Source: Rhizobium sp. SEMIA4064 (GTDB lineage Bacteria > Pseudomonadota > Alphaproteobacteria > Rhizobiales > Rhizobiaceae). Taken from it: a stretch of 64,000 bases of DNA. Numbering within the stretch: position 1 is the first letter of the stretch; every line of letters starts with the position of its first letter. The DNA lies in assembly GCF_003025035.1 (NCBI RefSeq), contig NZ_PYJN01000019.1, forward strand, positions 496,001-560,000, read 5' to 3'. The notes beneath the pieces were generated by a model. The model had not been told where the DNA came from. It saw only the letters and a program-made list of their open reading frames with translations, and made no database searches. Of this stretch, positions 43,084 through 53,213 are shown piece after piece. A program made the translations under genes and the position numbers.

Positions 43084-43587
43084 CTATATCCGTTGCGTCA
43101 CCGTTGCCAAAGCCCGCTTGAAGGCTTTGGCAAAGCTCTCCCGATCCTCCGGATTGAGAAAGGAACCGACATCCGTGTCATGGCTCCTGTCGCGGACATG
43201 CATCGAAACGACCCCGATTTCACTGTGCCGGCGGACGAGAAATCGCGTCCAGAAAGGGTTGAAACGATGCTCGATCATGCGGCCCGAGGGCGAGAATTTG
43301 CGGATCGAGACATTGGTGCGCGTGACCGTCACCTCCTCGCGCACCCGGCCCGAGCGATAATTCATCCAGAAGGCGCCGTAGAGCAGCGTGAAATCCGCGC
43401 CGAAGAAGACACCGATCGGCCATGCGCCGCGAATGACGAATACGATGCCGTAGATCAGGCAGAACGCCCCGGTCAGCATCAGCATCACCTTGAATCCCCT
43501 TCGCCCCAATGAGCGATGAGGGAACAATTCGGCGGCAAAGACCGGCCTGTTGCCATCGATGTCAGTATCGGCGTTGCGTTCGGTCAT
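43084..43587 (-). CDS. DUF2244 integral membrane protein
   Basis: 167 residues. Two adjacent membrane helices (FKVMLMLTGAFCLIYGIVFV and GVFFGADFTLLYGAFWM) followed by a beta-rich soluble domain (VREEVTVTRTNVSIRKFSPS, then RFNPFWTRFLVRRH), as in DUF2244. Function unknown. Two starts are possible: the ATG at 43587, or an ATG at 43611 that overlaps the nth start on the other strand. Divergent from nth with no gap, so their promoters must lie inside each other's genes or leaders. Confidence 0.82.
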   Translation of the reverse strand: MTERNADTDIDGNRPVFAAELFPHRSLGRRGFKVMLMLTGAFCLIYGIVFVIRGAWPIGVFFGADFTLLYGAFWMNYRSGRVREEVTVTRTNVSIRKFSPSGRMIEHRFNPFWTRFLVRRHSEIGVVSMHVRDRSHDTDVGSFLNPEDRESFAKAFKRALATVTQRI

Positions 43588-43609
43588 AGGACTTGAGTAT
43601 AGGTCGTTC

Positions 43610-44383
43610 ATGGCAAACCCCAAGATCAAATCCAGCGCGCAAAACGCGAAAAAGTCAAATGCGACGGCAGGCCGCAAACCGGCTTTCAAGAGCCCCTATT
43701 CCAAGGCGGATCTGGAAGAGATCTTTCGCCGTTTCTCCATTCAGCGGCCTGAGCCGAAGGGAGAGCTGGAGCATGTCAATCCCTTCACGCTTGTCGTCGC
43801 CGTGGCCCTATCGGCGCAGGCAACCGACGTCGGCGTCAACAAGGCGACCCGCGCTCTCTTTGCCGTTGCCGATACGCCGCAGAAGATGCTCGATCTCGGC
43901 GAAGAGCGTATCCGCGACTACATCAAGACGATCGGCCTTTACCGCAACAAGGCGAAGAACGTCGTCGCACTCTCTGAGAAATTGATCCGGGATTTCGACG
44001 GCGAGGTGCCGCAGACGCGCGAGGAGCTGATGACGCTGCCGGGCGTTGGCCGCAAGACCGCCAATGTCGTGCTCTCCATGGCCTTCGGCCAGGCAACGCT
44101 CGCCGTCGACACCCATATTTTCCGCATCGCCAATCGCCTGCTGCTCGCCCCTGGCAAGACACCGGACGAAGTCGAACAGCGGCTGATGAAGGTGATCCCG
44201 GACCAATATCTCTACCACGCGCATCACTGGTTCATCCTGCACGGACGTTATGTCTGCAAGGCGCGCAAGCCGGAATGCGAGCGCTGTGTCATCGCCGACC
44301 TCTGTCGCTCGCCGGAAAAGACCTGGGATATCCCATCCCCATTGGTCGAGCTGCCGCCTCAACCGATCGGCGCCGCCGATTGA
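43610..44383 (+). CDS. nth: Endonuclease III
   Basis: 257 residues. DNA glycosylase/AP lyase for oxidised pyrimidines. Helix-hairpin-helix LPGVGRKTANVVL with the catalytic Lys; catalytic Asp in VDTHIFRIANR; C-terminal 4Fe-4S cluster Cys-x6-Cys-x2-Cys-x5-Cys (CKARKPECERCVIADLC). Compared with E. coli Nth (211 residues) it has a Lys-rich N-terminal extension of about 30 residues, common in alphaproteobacteria. The ATG at 43610 was chosen; a longer reading runs into the divergent gene. Confidence 0.96.
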   Translation: MANPKIKSSAQNAKKSNATAGRKPAFKSPYSKADLEEIFRRFSIQRPEPKGELEHVNPFTLVVAVALSAQATDVGVNKATRALFAVADTPQKMLDLGEERIRDYIKTIGLYRNKAKNVVALSEKLIRDFDGEVPQTREELMTLPGVGRKTANVVLSMAFGQATLAVDTHIFRIANRLLLAPGKTPDEVEQRLMKVIPDQYLYHAHHWFILHGRYVCKARKPECERCVIADLCRSPEKTWDIPSPLVELPPQPIGAAD

Positions 44384-44429
44384 AGCACTTCCAGGAAAAG
44401 TGCGAAGCGGTTTTCCGTCCGGAATGCGT
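44384..44429. repeat. GATC-family repeat core, partial copy (copy 3)
   Basis: GGAAAAGTGCGAAGCGGTTTTCC (stem GGAAAA/TTTTCC), the core of the repeat, begins directly after the nth stop. The outer GATC arms are degenerate. It may act as an nth terminator. Confidence 0.6.
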
Positions 44430-44464
44430 AAAAACAACGGGATAGAGCTGCCCACCGGCAACCC

Positions 44465-45178
44465 TCAGCCGCGACGTGCTGCTTCCTTCTGGGAAATCAG
44501 CTTGTGCAGGTGGACCATCATCCCCGCCGCAAACAGCGGCGTCAAAAGGTTGACCAAGGGAATGGCGAGGAAGGCGGCGATCACCAGGCCGGCAAGGAAG
44601 ACGGTGAAGGCATGTTTGCTGCGAAACCGCCGTGCTTCTTCCGGCGGACGAAAACGCATGGCGGCGAATTCGAAGAATTCCCGGCCGAGCAGGTAGCCGT
44701 TGACCAGGAAGAAGGCGACGAGATTGACCCCCGGAATGAAAAGCAGAAGCAGGGCGATGATGTTGCCTGCGAGGACAACGCCGAGGAATTTCAGCGAACT
44801 TTTCATAGCCGGCACGAACGGCATGGCTTTTCCCGGCGCATCGGCCGGATAGTCCCTCTTCTCCACGACATCAGCGACATCATCGAGAAAGAGCCCTGCG
44901 ATCAACGCCGTTACCGGTGAGATCAGCAGCGCCAGGGCCAGCGCCAAGCCGAGGCCTGCCAGAACCGCGAGAAGAAAGGTAAGCCAGCTCGTCCAATCCG
45001 GTGCGGGCGGCATGAAGCTTTGTAACCACGGCAATACGAAAGCGATGAAGGTGCCGCGTAACACAAACCAGAGGGCGACAAGCGCCAGCAATGTCAGCCC
45101 GAGGACTTTCCAAAAAACCTTACGCGTCTCGGCTGCAAAGAGGTTGGCGATGGAAAGACGCGCGGCATGGGTGATCAT
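44465..45178 (-). CDS. EI24/CysZ-like integral membrane protein
   Basis: 237 residues, about five membrane helices (KVLGLTLLALVALWFVLRGT, LTFLLAVLAGLGLALALALL, FLGVVLAGNIIALLLLFIPG). The conserved middle LISPVTALIAGLFLDDVADV and the late LGREFFEFAAMRF are the EI24/CysZ signature region. CysZ in E. coli is a sulfate-uptake protein; no cysteine-synthesis genes are here, so that role is not supported. Converges with nth and is divergent from the RpiR regulator across 256 bp. Confidence 0.82.
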   Translation of the reverse strand: MITHAARLSIANLFAAETRKVFWKVLGLTLLALVALWFVLRGTFIAFVLPWLQSFMPPAPDWTSWLTFLLAVLAGLGLALALALLISPVTALIAGLFLDDVADVVEKRDYPADAPGKAMPFVPAMKSSLKFLGVVLAGNIIALLLLFIPGVNLVAFFLVNGYLLGREFFEFAAMRFRPPEEARRFRSKHAFTVFLAGLVIAAFLAIPLVNLLTPLFAAGMMVHLHKLISQKEAARRG

Positions 45179-45434
45179 TCGTCCGATATCCCGTTAATCG
45201 TGGCTGGATATGTAAGTAACAATTGCAGATATATCAATATATTCGCGCCGGCCGCGTAATAACCCTCACCCATTTGAATTGTTGTAATCAAGTCCACACT
45301 AATATATGGTGTGTTACATATGAAAAACAACAACCTAAACATGATCAACGGTCATCAAAAATCTGCAAGCACTCCGATTGTTTCGGCATTCGGCGCGATC
45401 ACACTTCGGATAGACCGTCAGCGAGGCGATACAT

Positions 45435-46286
45435 TTGGAAGACCTGGGCCAGAAACTTAGACAATATATCAAAACAGGCACTCCCGCCGAGCGTCGAATC
45501 GCCAAGTATTTCTCCGAACACTTGAACGAGCTGCCCTTTGAAACTGCCTCTTCCGTCGCCGACAGGCTGGAATTGAGCCCGATGACCGTCGGGCGTTTTC
45601 TGCGATCGCTCGGCTATCAGGGCTTGGACGGCATCAAAGTGCACCTGCGGGAAAATGTGACGCCGGTGACGCTGCAACTGCCGAACGTTCTGGAGCAGTT
45701 GCAGAAGGATGCCAACGAGGGACGTCCGATTGCCGGCCAGATCGCCGAGCAGGTCGAGATGCTGCAGCATATCTACAATCTCACCAGCCAGCCGCAATGG
45801 TTGGATGCGGTCGCGGCGATACTGTCGTCCAGCGAAGTTTTCGTCACGTCACATCTCAGTCTCGCGAGCCTCGGGCGCCATCTCTGCAACCGCCTCGCAT
45901 TCGCCCGCGACCACGTGCAATTCCTCGACGGCGCCAATGGCAGCTATATTGAGCTCCTCGGCCATCAGTCGAACGATGCATTGGTGGTGATCGTTGATTC
46001 GCCTCGCTTCGTCGCCTCGCGGCTGCTGGCGCGTTCCGCCCGCCGCTCCGGCTACAAGGTGCTGCTGATCACCAGCCAATATACGGAATGGGCGCATGAA
46101 TTCGCCAATATGACGCTGTCGCTGCCGCCGCTTCGCGCCGGCAACCAGGAAAACCTGTCTGCAATGATGGCGCTGCTGGAATTCCTGGCCGTTGCTGTCA
46201 TTCACACGGCCGGCGAGGAGGCGGAAAGCCGCATCCACAGGATCGAAGAACTGGAAGGCATGTTCGCCCACATGCCGCTTCGATAG
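45435..46286 (+). CDS. RpiR-family transcriptional regulator
   Basis: 283 residues from a TTG start with GCGAGGCG upstream. RpiR HTH at residues about 17-65 (TPAERRIAKYFSEHLNELPF, VADRLELSPMTVGRFLRSLG), then a SIS (sugar isomerase) effector domain (VFVTSHLSLASLGRHL, LVVIVDSPRFVASRLLARSA). These regulators sense sugar phosphates. It converges on the FGGY kinase of the polyol locus across a shared terminator, and is preceded by 256 bp of unusually AT-rich DNA. Confidence 0.87.
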   Translation: MEDLGQKLRQYIKTGTPAERRIAKYFSEHLNELPFETASSVADRLELSPMTVGRFLRSLGYQGLDGIKVHLRENVTPVTLQLPNVLEQLQKDANEGRPIAGQIAEQVEMLQHIYNLTSQPQWLDAVAAILSSSEVFVTSHLSLASLGRHLCNRLAFARDHVQFLDGANGSYIELLGHQSNDALVVIVDSPRFVASRLLARSARRSGYKVLLITSQYTEWAHEFANMTLSLPPLRAGNQENLSAMMALLEFLAVAVIHTAGEEAESRIHRIEELEGMFAHMPLR

Positions 46287-46308
46287 TGCTCAACAAATGA
46301 TGGTTTGG

Positions 46309-46337
46309 ACGCCGGAAAGCCCTTCCGGCGTTTTTTA
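46309..46337 (+). terminator. Terminator after the RpiR gene
   Basis: 9-bp stem (ACGCCGGAA/TTCCGGCGT) with a 5-nt loop and a TTTTTTATT tail. The tail overlaps the stop codon of the converging FGGY kinase gene. Confidence 0.88.
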
Positions 46338-47918
46338 TTCCATGGATTCCAGCTCGGCGCGATGGCGGTACATCGCGAGAAAACGCCGGTAATCGCGGTC
46401 ATAAAGCGTCTTCTTGCTTATATCCGGCAGGCGCTCATGCCCCCCGGGATACATGGCGGAGCCTGCCGCAGCGAGACTGTCGTAAAGGCCGCAGGAGACG
46501 GAAGCCGCAATCGCCGTTCCCAAGAGCACCGCCTCGTTCATCTTCGGCACGACCACCTTGCAGCCGGTAATGTCGGAATAGAGCTCCATCAGCACGGCAT
46601 TCTTCACATGACCGCCGGCGACATGCAGCGTATCCGGCACGTAGCCGTAGTCATGCATCCTCTCGAGAATATGGCGGATACCGAGCGCGACGCCGACGCT
46701 GGTGCGCCAATAAAGACGGCAGAGACCGTCGAAGGATGCATCCAGCGTCAGGCCGCTGACGACGCCGACCGCATGGGGATCGGCAAGCGGCGATCGGTTG
46801 CCATGAAAATCCGGAAGAACATGGATGCGCTCGGCAAAGGCATCGCCTTCGACGGCGCGAAGTTCGGCGATGCGCTTTACGATGCGGTCGTGCAATGCCG
46901 CCGTCGGCTCACCGCCGGCCGCATGCATGCCCACCATATAGTCGAGCAGCGCACCCGTCGCCGATTGCCCGGCTTCGACCAGCCAGGTGTCCGGAAATAC
47001 GGCTTCATAATAGGGTCCCCACATGCCGGTGCTGCGCTTGCGTTCGCGCGAGAAGGAGACGATGCAGCTCGACGTTCCGGCAATCAGCGCCAATTGATGC
47101 TCCAGCGCGTTGAGATCACCGGCATGTCCGCCGAGCGTGCCGAGCGCGCCCGCATAGGCGTCGATCATACCGGCGCCAACATGGCACTCGCGGTCGAGCC
47201 CCAAGGCTTCCGCTGCCTGCGCCGTCAGCGTGCCGACGCTTTCCCCGACCGGCGTCGTCTCTTCCGGCAGGTTACCGCGCTCGCGCAGATCGCCAAGACC
47301 GATCACATTGAGGAAATCCGTCTGCCAGCCGGGCTGGCGATGGGCAAGATAATTCCATTTCGCCGTCAGCGTGCAGCGCGAGCGTGCAAGCGAACCCGTG
47401 GCCTTCCAGGTCATGAAATCGGCAAGATCGAAGAAATAACCGGCCTTTGCCCAGCTCTGCGGCAGATTTTTCTTCAGCCACATCAGCTTCGGCATCTCCA
47501 TTTCCGGCGACATGAAGTGACCGGAGTGTTCGAGGACCTGATGCTTGGTCGCCGTGCAGAAATCCGCTTCGGCAAGTGCCCGGTGATCGAGCCAGACGAT
47601 GGTGTCGAACCGGTCTTCGCCACCGGTCGAAACCGTGAGCGGCTTGCCCTCCGTGTCGCGTACCACCAGTGAACAGGTGGCGTCGAAGCCGATGGCGCCT
47701 ATGACGGATACGTCGACGCTGGAGGCGGTGACGGCGGCGCGCACGGCCGTACAGACCGCGGCCCAGATGTTTTCGGAATCGTGCTCGGCGTGGTTCTCAC
47801 GCGGGCGGTTCATGATGATCGGGTGTTCGCCCTTGCCCAGCAGGGCGCCGCGTGATGTGAACACGCCAGCCCGCGCGCTGCCAGTGCCGATATCGACCGC
47901 AACCACATGATCACGCAT
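46335..47918 (-). CDS. FGGY-family pentulose kinase (ribulokinase-like)
   Basis: 527 residues. FGGY kinase: VVAVDIGTGSARAGVFTSRG at the N-terminus, GFDATCSLVV, HRALAEAD, catalytic Asp in GAGMIDAYAGALG, and GGHVKNAVLMELYSD near the C-terminus. The sequence style (TGSARAGVF, FDATCSLVV) matches the D-ribulokinase/FGGY subgroup and not xylulokinase, so D-ribulose or a related ketopentose is the likely substrate. It lies 20 bp after the HAD gene and closes the polyol operon. A separate xylB is at 2891-4348. Confidence 0.88.
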   Translation of the reverse strand: MRDHVVAVDIGTGSARAGVFTSRGALLGKGEHPIIMNRPRENHAEHDSENIWAAVCTAVRAAVTASSVDVSVIGAIGFDATCSLVVRDTEGKPLTVSTGGEDRFDTIVWLDHRALAEADFCTATKHQVLEHSGHFMSPEMEMPKLMWLKKNLPQSWAKAGYFFDLADFMTWKATGSLARSRCTLTAKWNYLAHRQPGWQTDFLNVIGLGDLRERGNLPEETTPVGESVGTLTAQAAEALGLDRECHVGAGMIDAYAGALGTLGGHAGDLNALEHQLALIAGTSSCIVSFSRERKRSTGMWGPYYEAVFPDTWLVEAGQSATGALLDYMVGMHAAGGEPTAALHDRIVKRIAELRAVEGDAFAERIHVLPDFHGNRSPLADPHAVGVVSGLTLDASFDGLCRLYWRTSVGVALGIRHILERMHDYGYVPDTLHVAGGHVKNAVLMELYSDITGCKVVVPKMNEAVLLGTAIAASVSCGLYDSLAAAGSAMYPGGHERLPDISKKTLYDRDYRRFLAMYRHRAELESME

Positions 47919-47938
47919 ACAGCAGAGGCCCCATCCAC

Positions 47939-48613
47939 TTACGTCTTGTTGCGGACAAGGTGTATCAAATCCGACATTGCGTCAAACACGACTTCGGGGC
48001 AAAGCCGCTCCAATTCCGCCCGATAACTCGGCGAATGGGCATGCGATCCACCAGTGAAAGCGAAAACCGTCATGCCGGCCGCCCTCGCCGCCGTGATCCC
48101 GGCCGGGCTGTCTTCGACGACGATACAGTCCTCTGGAGCGACCTGCATCTGCTTGGCGGCATAAAGGAAAAGATCGGGTGCCGGTTTGCCGCGCTTGACC
48201 ATACTGGCGCTGAAAATATTCGGCTCCAGCCGCGGCAAGAGGCCGGTAACGCCCAACGACAAACGGATGCGCTCCATCTGGCTGGAGGAAGCGACGCAAC
48301 GCCGAATGGTCAGCGCGTCCAGCGTTTCGGCAACACCATCGATCGGCTTCAATTCATGCCGGAAGCGGTCATAAAGGTCATTGCGGATGCGATCGAGAAA
48401 ATCCTGATCGATGAAGACGTCGAACTCCGTCTCCAGCGTATCGACAAGCGTCGCAAGGCTTTTGCCCAGGAAGCGACTGTAGATGTCCTCCTCGCTCATA
48501 TCCACGCCGACGTCGTGCATGGCCTGGATGAGCACGCTGACGGACAGCGGTTCGCTGTCGACGAGCACGCCGTCGCAGTCGAAGATTACGAGTCCCTTCT
48601 CCGCATCACTCAT
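47939..48613 (-). CDS. HAD-superfamily sugar-phosphate phosphatase/phosphoglucomutase-like
   Basis: 224 residues, HAD subfamily IA. Nucleophile motif IFDCDGVLVDSEP (residues about 8-20), motif II ASSSQ, Lys of motif III in KRGKPAPDLF, motif IV VVEDSPAGI, with a helical cap between. Closest by pattern to beta-phosphoglucomutase-like or sugar-phosphate phosphatases. In a polyol operon it may remove a phosphate from a dead-end sugar phosphate. The ATG at 48613 was chosen; the longer frame overlaps the upstream hairpin. Confidence 0.88.
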   Translation of the reverse strand: MSDAEKGLVIFDCDGVLVDSEPLSVSVLIQAMHDVGVDMSEEDIYSRFLGKSLATLVDTLETEFDVFIDQDFLDRIRNDLYDRFRHELKPIDGVAETLDALTIRRCVASSSQMERIRLSLGVTGLLPRLEPNIFSASMVKRGKPAPDLFLYAAKQMQVAPEDCIVVEDSPAGITAARAAGMTVFAFTGGSHAHSPSYRAELERLCPEVVFDAMSDLIHLVRNKT

Positions 48614-48673
48614 CGCAGATCCAACCCGAACCCTGTTTTGAGCCGCGTCTCTTGCAACGCAGGCATGGCCATA

Positions 48674-48704
48674 AAAATTCGGCCGGGACTTGGGCACCCG
48701 GCCG
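48674..48704 (-). terminator. Intercistronic terminator after mtlK
   Basis: 8-bp perfect stem (CGGCCGGG/CCCGGCCG) with a 9-nt loop, followed by AATTTTTAT on the minus strand. Begins 9 bp after the mtlK stop, so HAD and FGGY genes probably receive less transcription. Confidence 0.78.
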
Positions 48705-48712
48705 ATGGACAG

Positions 48713-50194
48713 TTATTCCGTAAGTTTATTATCGAGGTATAGCTGCAGGGTGACGCGAGTGCCCTTTTCCCACAGCGTTTTTAATGCATGGGCAAAGCGC
48801 TTGCGGAAAAGATCCGATTTGGCGACGTCGCCGAAGATGTCGTCGAAGACGAGAAAGGCATTCGGATCGTCCTTGGCCTTCAGCGCCGCGGCGTGCAGCC
48901 GGTCGGCACTGGCATCGTTGAAGACGATATCCTTGCCGCTGTCGGTGGTGCCGGCGAAGTAGCGGCACCACAGCGCCGACACCAGCGCCAGGCCCACGAC
49001 ATCCTCCTTGCGGCGGAGCCGGTCGGCCGTCGACGGCAGAATGAACTTCGGCTGCCGATTCGAGCCGTCCTGCGCCAGGCGCGGAATGGTGTCGGCAATC
49101 TTCGGATTGGAAAAGCGGCGCTCGATCAGCTTGAAATAGTCGGCAAGCACCGTGTTCGGCACCGGCGGGATCACGGGGATGATCTCTTCGTTCTCAAGCT
49201 TGGCGAGATAGGCGCGGATCAAAGGCTCTTCCATGGCCTCGTGCACGAAATGCACGTCCATCAACGCCGCCGGATAGGCGATTGCCGCATGGCCGCCATT
49301 GAGGATGCGGATCTTCATGTGCTCGTAAGGCGTAACATCGGGAACAAAGGTGACGCCGACCTTTTCCAGCGCCGGACGGCCGGCCGGGAAATTGTCCTCC
49401 AGCACCCACTGCTTGAACTCTTCGCAATAGACCGGCCAGTTATCCTCGATGTCGAAGGCTTCCTTCAGCAGATCGATCTCGCGTGCGCCCGTCGCCGGCG
49501 TAATGCGGTCGACCATGCCGTTCGGGAAGGCGACGTTGGCGGCTATCCAGTCGGCAAAGGCCGGATCCGAAAGCTTCGCTGTGCCGACGACGGCAGCTTT
49601 GGTGACGCCGCCATTATGGGGAATGTTATCGCAGGACATGACGGTGAAGGGCTGAAGGCCGGCGGCGCTTCGGGCCTTGAGGCCAGCGACGATCAGGCCG
49701 AACACCGTCTTCGGCGTATCCGCGTTCTGACCGTCGGCAACGATGGCCGGATGGTTGGGATTGAACTTGCCGGAGGCATCAATGAAATAACCGCCTTCAG
49801 TGATCGTCATCGAAACGATGCGGATCGAAGGGTCGGCAAGCTTGGCGATGATGGCTTTGGCGTCACCGACCGGCAGAATATCGATCATCGGCGCCGTGAC
49901 GCGAGCGGCGGTGCGGTTGTTATCCTGCTCGACCACCGTCGTCAGGAAATTCTGAGCCGCGAGTTTCTCCCGCATGGCAGCGTCCGAAGGGAGCACGCCC
50001 GCGCCGATGATCGCCCAATTATGATCCTCGCCGGCATTGAAGAGGTCATCGAGATAGATTGCCTGGTGAGCGCGATGGAAATTGCCGACGCCGAAATGAA
50101 CGATGCCCGCCGACAGCGACTTTGGATCATAGGTCGGGATGGCAGCCGTTGCAGCCGCCTCCTGAAGGGTTGCGAGCGATAATTTGCACGTCAT
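48713..50194 (-). CDS. mtlK: Mannitol-2-dehydrogenase-family polyol dehydrogenase
   Basis: 493 residues, the long-chain mannitol dehydrogenase family. N-terminal NAD-binding segment GIVHFGVGNFHRAHQAIYLD (residues about 29-48), DNIPHNGG in the middle, and catalytic KIRILNGGHAAIAYPAAL (Lys, Asn, His). Oxidises D-mannitol to fructose (also D-arabitol or sorbitol in relatives), using NAD. It follows the smoEFGK-type importer genes, as mtlK does in other rhizobia and in Rhodobacter; exact substrate preference is inferred. Confidence 0.9.
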   Translation of the reverse strand: MTCKLSLATLQEAAATAAIPTYDPKSLSAGIVHFGVGNFHRAHQAIYLDDLFNAGEDHNWAIIGAGVLPSDAAMREKLAAQNFLTTVVEQDNNRTAARVTAPMIDILPVGDAKAIIAKLADPSIRIVSMTITEGGYFIDASGKFNPNHPAIVADGQNADTPKTVFGLIVAGLKARSAAGLQPFTVMSCDNIPHNGGVTKAAVVGTAKLSDPAFADWIAANVAFPNGMVDRITPATGAREIDLLKEAFDIEDNWPVYCEEFKQWVLEDNFPAGRPALEKVGVTFVPDVTPYEHMKIRILNGGHAAIAYPAALMDVHFVHEAMEEPLIRAYLAKLENEEIIPVIPPVPNTVLADYFKLIERRFSNPKIADTIPRLAQDGSNRQPKFILPSTADRLRRKEDVVGLALVSALWCRYFAGTTDSGKDIVFNDASADRLHAAALKAKDDPNAFLVFDDIFGDVAKSDLFRKRFAHALKTLWEKGTRVTLQLYLDNKLTE

Positions 50195-50261
50195 GTCTCA
50201 AGTCCTTCTGAAAGGTCTTCTGCTCCGGATGGATTGGGAATGTCTTATCCGGTTAGGATGG

Positions 50262-50327
50262 CCTGGGCCTACCTGATGTGGCCCAGGTCTAAATGGTATC
50301 CGCCATGCCGCGTGAGGCCGGGCATGG
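50262..50327 (-). other. Two intercistronic hairpins between the ABC ATPase and mtlK
   Basis: CCTGGGCC (50262-50269) pairs with GGCCCAGG (50280-50287); CCATGCC (50303-50309) pairs with GGCATGG (50321-50327). No T run. Likely mRNA stability or processing elements. Confidence 0.55.
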
Positions 50328-50341
50328 TGAGGGCGTTCGAT

Positions 50342-51340
<999 letters not shown>

Positions 51341-51351
51341 GTTTCTCTTCC

Positions 51352-52194
51352 TTACTTAACCGCGCCGAAGGTGAGGCCGCGAACGAGTTGTTTTTGCGAA
51401 AACCAGCCGAGGATCAAGATCGGGGCGATCGCCATGGTCGATGCCGCCGAAAGCTTGGCGTAGAACAAGCCTTCCGGGCTGGAATAGGAGGCGATGAAGG
51501 TGCTGAGCGGCGCCGCGTCGACGGCGGAGAGGTTCAGCGTCCAGAAGGCCTCGTTCCATGCGAGGATGATGTTGAGAAGCATCGTAGAGGCTAGGCCCGG
51601 GATCGCCATCGGCGTCAGCACATAGATGATCTCCTTGGCCAGCGACGCACCGTCCATGCGGGCCGCTTCGAGGATCTCGCCGGGGATTTCCTTGAAGTAG
51701 GTATAAAGCATCCACACGATGATCGGCAGGTTGATCAGCATCAGCACGACGACCATGCCAAGGCGGCTGGCAAACTGATTGTTGAGCAGGCCGAAAGCCT
51801 GGAACAGCAGGTAGATCGGGATGAAGGCGCCGACCGGCGGCATCATCTTGGTGGACAGCATCCACATCAGCACGTCCTTGGTGCGCTTTGTCGGCGAAAA
51901 GGCCATGGCCCAGGCGGCCGGAACGGCGACGATCAAACCGAGGATCGTCGAGCCGAAGGCGATGAGCACCGAGTTGCCGAAGTGGAGGAAATAGTTCGAG
52001 CGCGATTGCACCTCGAAATAATTCTCCAGCGTCCAATGGAAGAAGAGGAATTGCGGAGGCGAGGCGATGGCGTCGCCTTCCGTCTTGAAGCTCGTCAGGA
52101 ACGTCCAGAGGATCGGGAAGAAGATCAGGATCGCGACCACCCAGGCAGCGACGGATACGACCACCTTGTGTTTGGTTGAGACAGTACGAGCCAT
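51352..52194 (-). CDS. smoG: Sorbitol/mannitol ABC transporter permease 2
   Basis: 280 residues, six predicted membrane helices (MalG type). The EAA loop is [20 protein letters not shown] and the C-terminus is [14 protein letters not shown]. The ATG at 52194 lies 1 bp after the stop of the first permease; a longer frame would overlap it. The early segment [18 protein letters not shown] is a typical periplasmic loop. Confidence 0.9.
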   Translation of the reverse strand: MARTVSTKHKVVVSVAAWVVAILIFFPILWTFLTSFKTEGDAIASPPQFLFFHWTLENYFEVQSRSNYFLHFGNSVLIAFGSTILGLIVAVPAAWAMAFSPTKRTKDVLMWMLSTKMMPPVGAFIPIYLLFQAFGLLNNQFASRLGMVVVLMLINLPIIVWMLYTYFKEIPGEILEAARMDGASLAKEIIYVLTPMAIPGLASTMLLNIILAWNEAFWTLNLSAVDAAPLSTFIASYSSPEGLFYAKLSAASTMAIAPILILGWFSQKQLVRGLTFGAVK

Positions 52195-52195
52195 C

Positions 52196-53068
52196 TTAAG
52201 CCTCCAGATTCTTGCCGACTGCACGCATCAGGAAGATCGCGACGATATTGGCGAGGATGACGGCGATGATGCCGCCCGCCGATGCGCCGCCGACGTCCTG
52301 CTGCAGAACGAGCTGCGAATAGACCAGGTAAGTGAGGTTGGTCGTTGCCGTGCCCGGACCGCCATTGGTGGTGACCAGGATTTCGGCGAACGCCGAGAGC
52401 AGGAAGATCGTCTCGATGAGAATGACGACCGTGATCGCGCGCGCCAGATGCGGCAGGATGATATAAATGAACTTCGATACCGCGCCGGCGCCGTCCATTT
52501 CGGCGGCTTCCTTCTGCTCTTCGTCGAGCGACTGCAAAGCGGTCAGCAGGATGAGCGTTGCGAAGGGCAGCCACTGCCAGGCGACGATGATGATGATCGA
52601 AAATAGCGGAATCGTCTCCAGCCAGGTCAGCGGATCGAGCCCGAAAAGCTTGAAAAGATATGCCAGAAGCCCGTTCACCGGGTTCATGAACATGTGTTTC
52701 CAAATGAGGGCGGCGACCGTCGGCATGACGAAGAAGGGCGCAAGCACCAGCATGCGCACGATGCCTTGGCCGAAGATCGGCTGATCGAGAAGGAGCGCGA
52801 GAGCAATACCGCCAACCACCGTGATGATGAGCGCGCCGACCACGAGCAGAATAGTGACGACGAGCGAATTCCAGAAGGCCGGGTCGGTGACGAAATATTC
52901 GTAGTTCAAGAACCCGATGAAGTCATGCGCACCGGGGGACATGAGATTGTAGTTCAGCGTCGAAAAATAGATCGTCATGACCAGCGGGACGATCATCCAC
53001 GCGAACAGAAGCAAAACCGAGGGCGCCATCATGACGCGTGCGGTAGAACGGGTGTGTAGCGTTGCCAT
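52196..53068 (-). CDS. smoF: Sorbitol/mannitol ABC transporter permease 1
   Basis: 290 residues, six predicted membrane helices (MalF type); MMAPSVLLLFAWMIVPLVMT is the first. The EAA loop is EAAEMDGAGAVSKFIYIILP. The ATG at 53068 starts the conserved MATLHTRSTARVMMAPS; the frame is open to 53152 but would include the upstream hairpin. Confidence 0.9.
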   Translation of the reverse strand: MATLHTRSTARVMMAPSVLLLFAWMIVPLVMTIYFSTLNYNLMSPGAHDFIGFLNYEYFVTDPAFWNSLVVTILLVVGALIITVVGGIALALLLDQPIFGQGIVRMLVLAPFFVMPTVAALIWKHMFMNPVNGLLAYLFKLFGLDPLTWLETIPLFSIIIIVAWQWLPFATLILLTALQSLDEEQKEAAEMDGAGAVSKFIYIILPHLARAITVVILIETIFLLSAFAEILVTTNGGPGTATTNLTYLVYSQLVLQQDVGGASAGGIIAVILANIVAIFLMRAVGKNLEA

Positions 53069-53120
53069 GGCAAGTACCGACCTATCTTTTAGCAGGGAGA
53101 GTGGCCGCGGACCGGCTGAA

Positions 53121-53161
53121 ATAAAAGAGGCCGCCGAAGAGAGTTCGGACACTCGGCGACC
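53121..53161 (-). terminator. Intercistronic attenuator between the binding-protein and permease genes
   Basis: On the minus strand GGTCGCCGA pairs with TCGGCGGCC (one G-U pair), 15-nt loop, followed by TCTTTTAT. As in the other ABC operon it would hold permease expression below that of the binding protein. Confidence 0.7.
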
Positions 53162-53213
53162 TTAAGGAAGGGGAGCGCTGCGAGACGCGCCCCTTCATAC
53201 CTTGGGAGGTTTC

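Noticed and set aside
44465..45178. Sulfate transporter CysZ
   Set aside because: Resemblance to the EI24/CysZ family only; no cysteine or sulfate genes in the neighbourhood.
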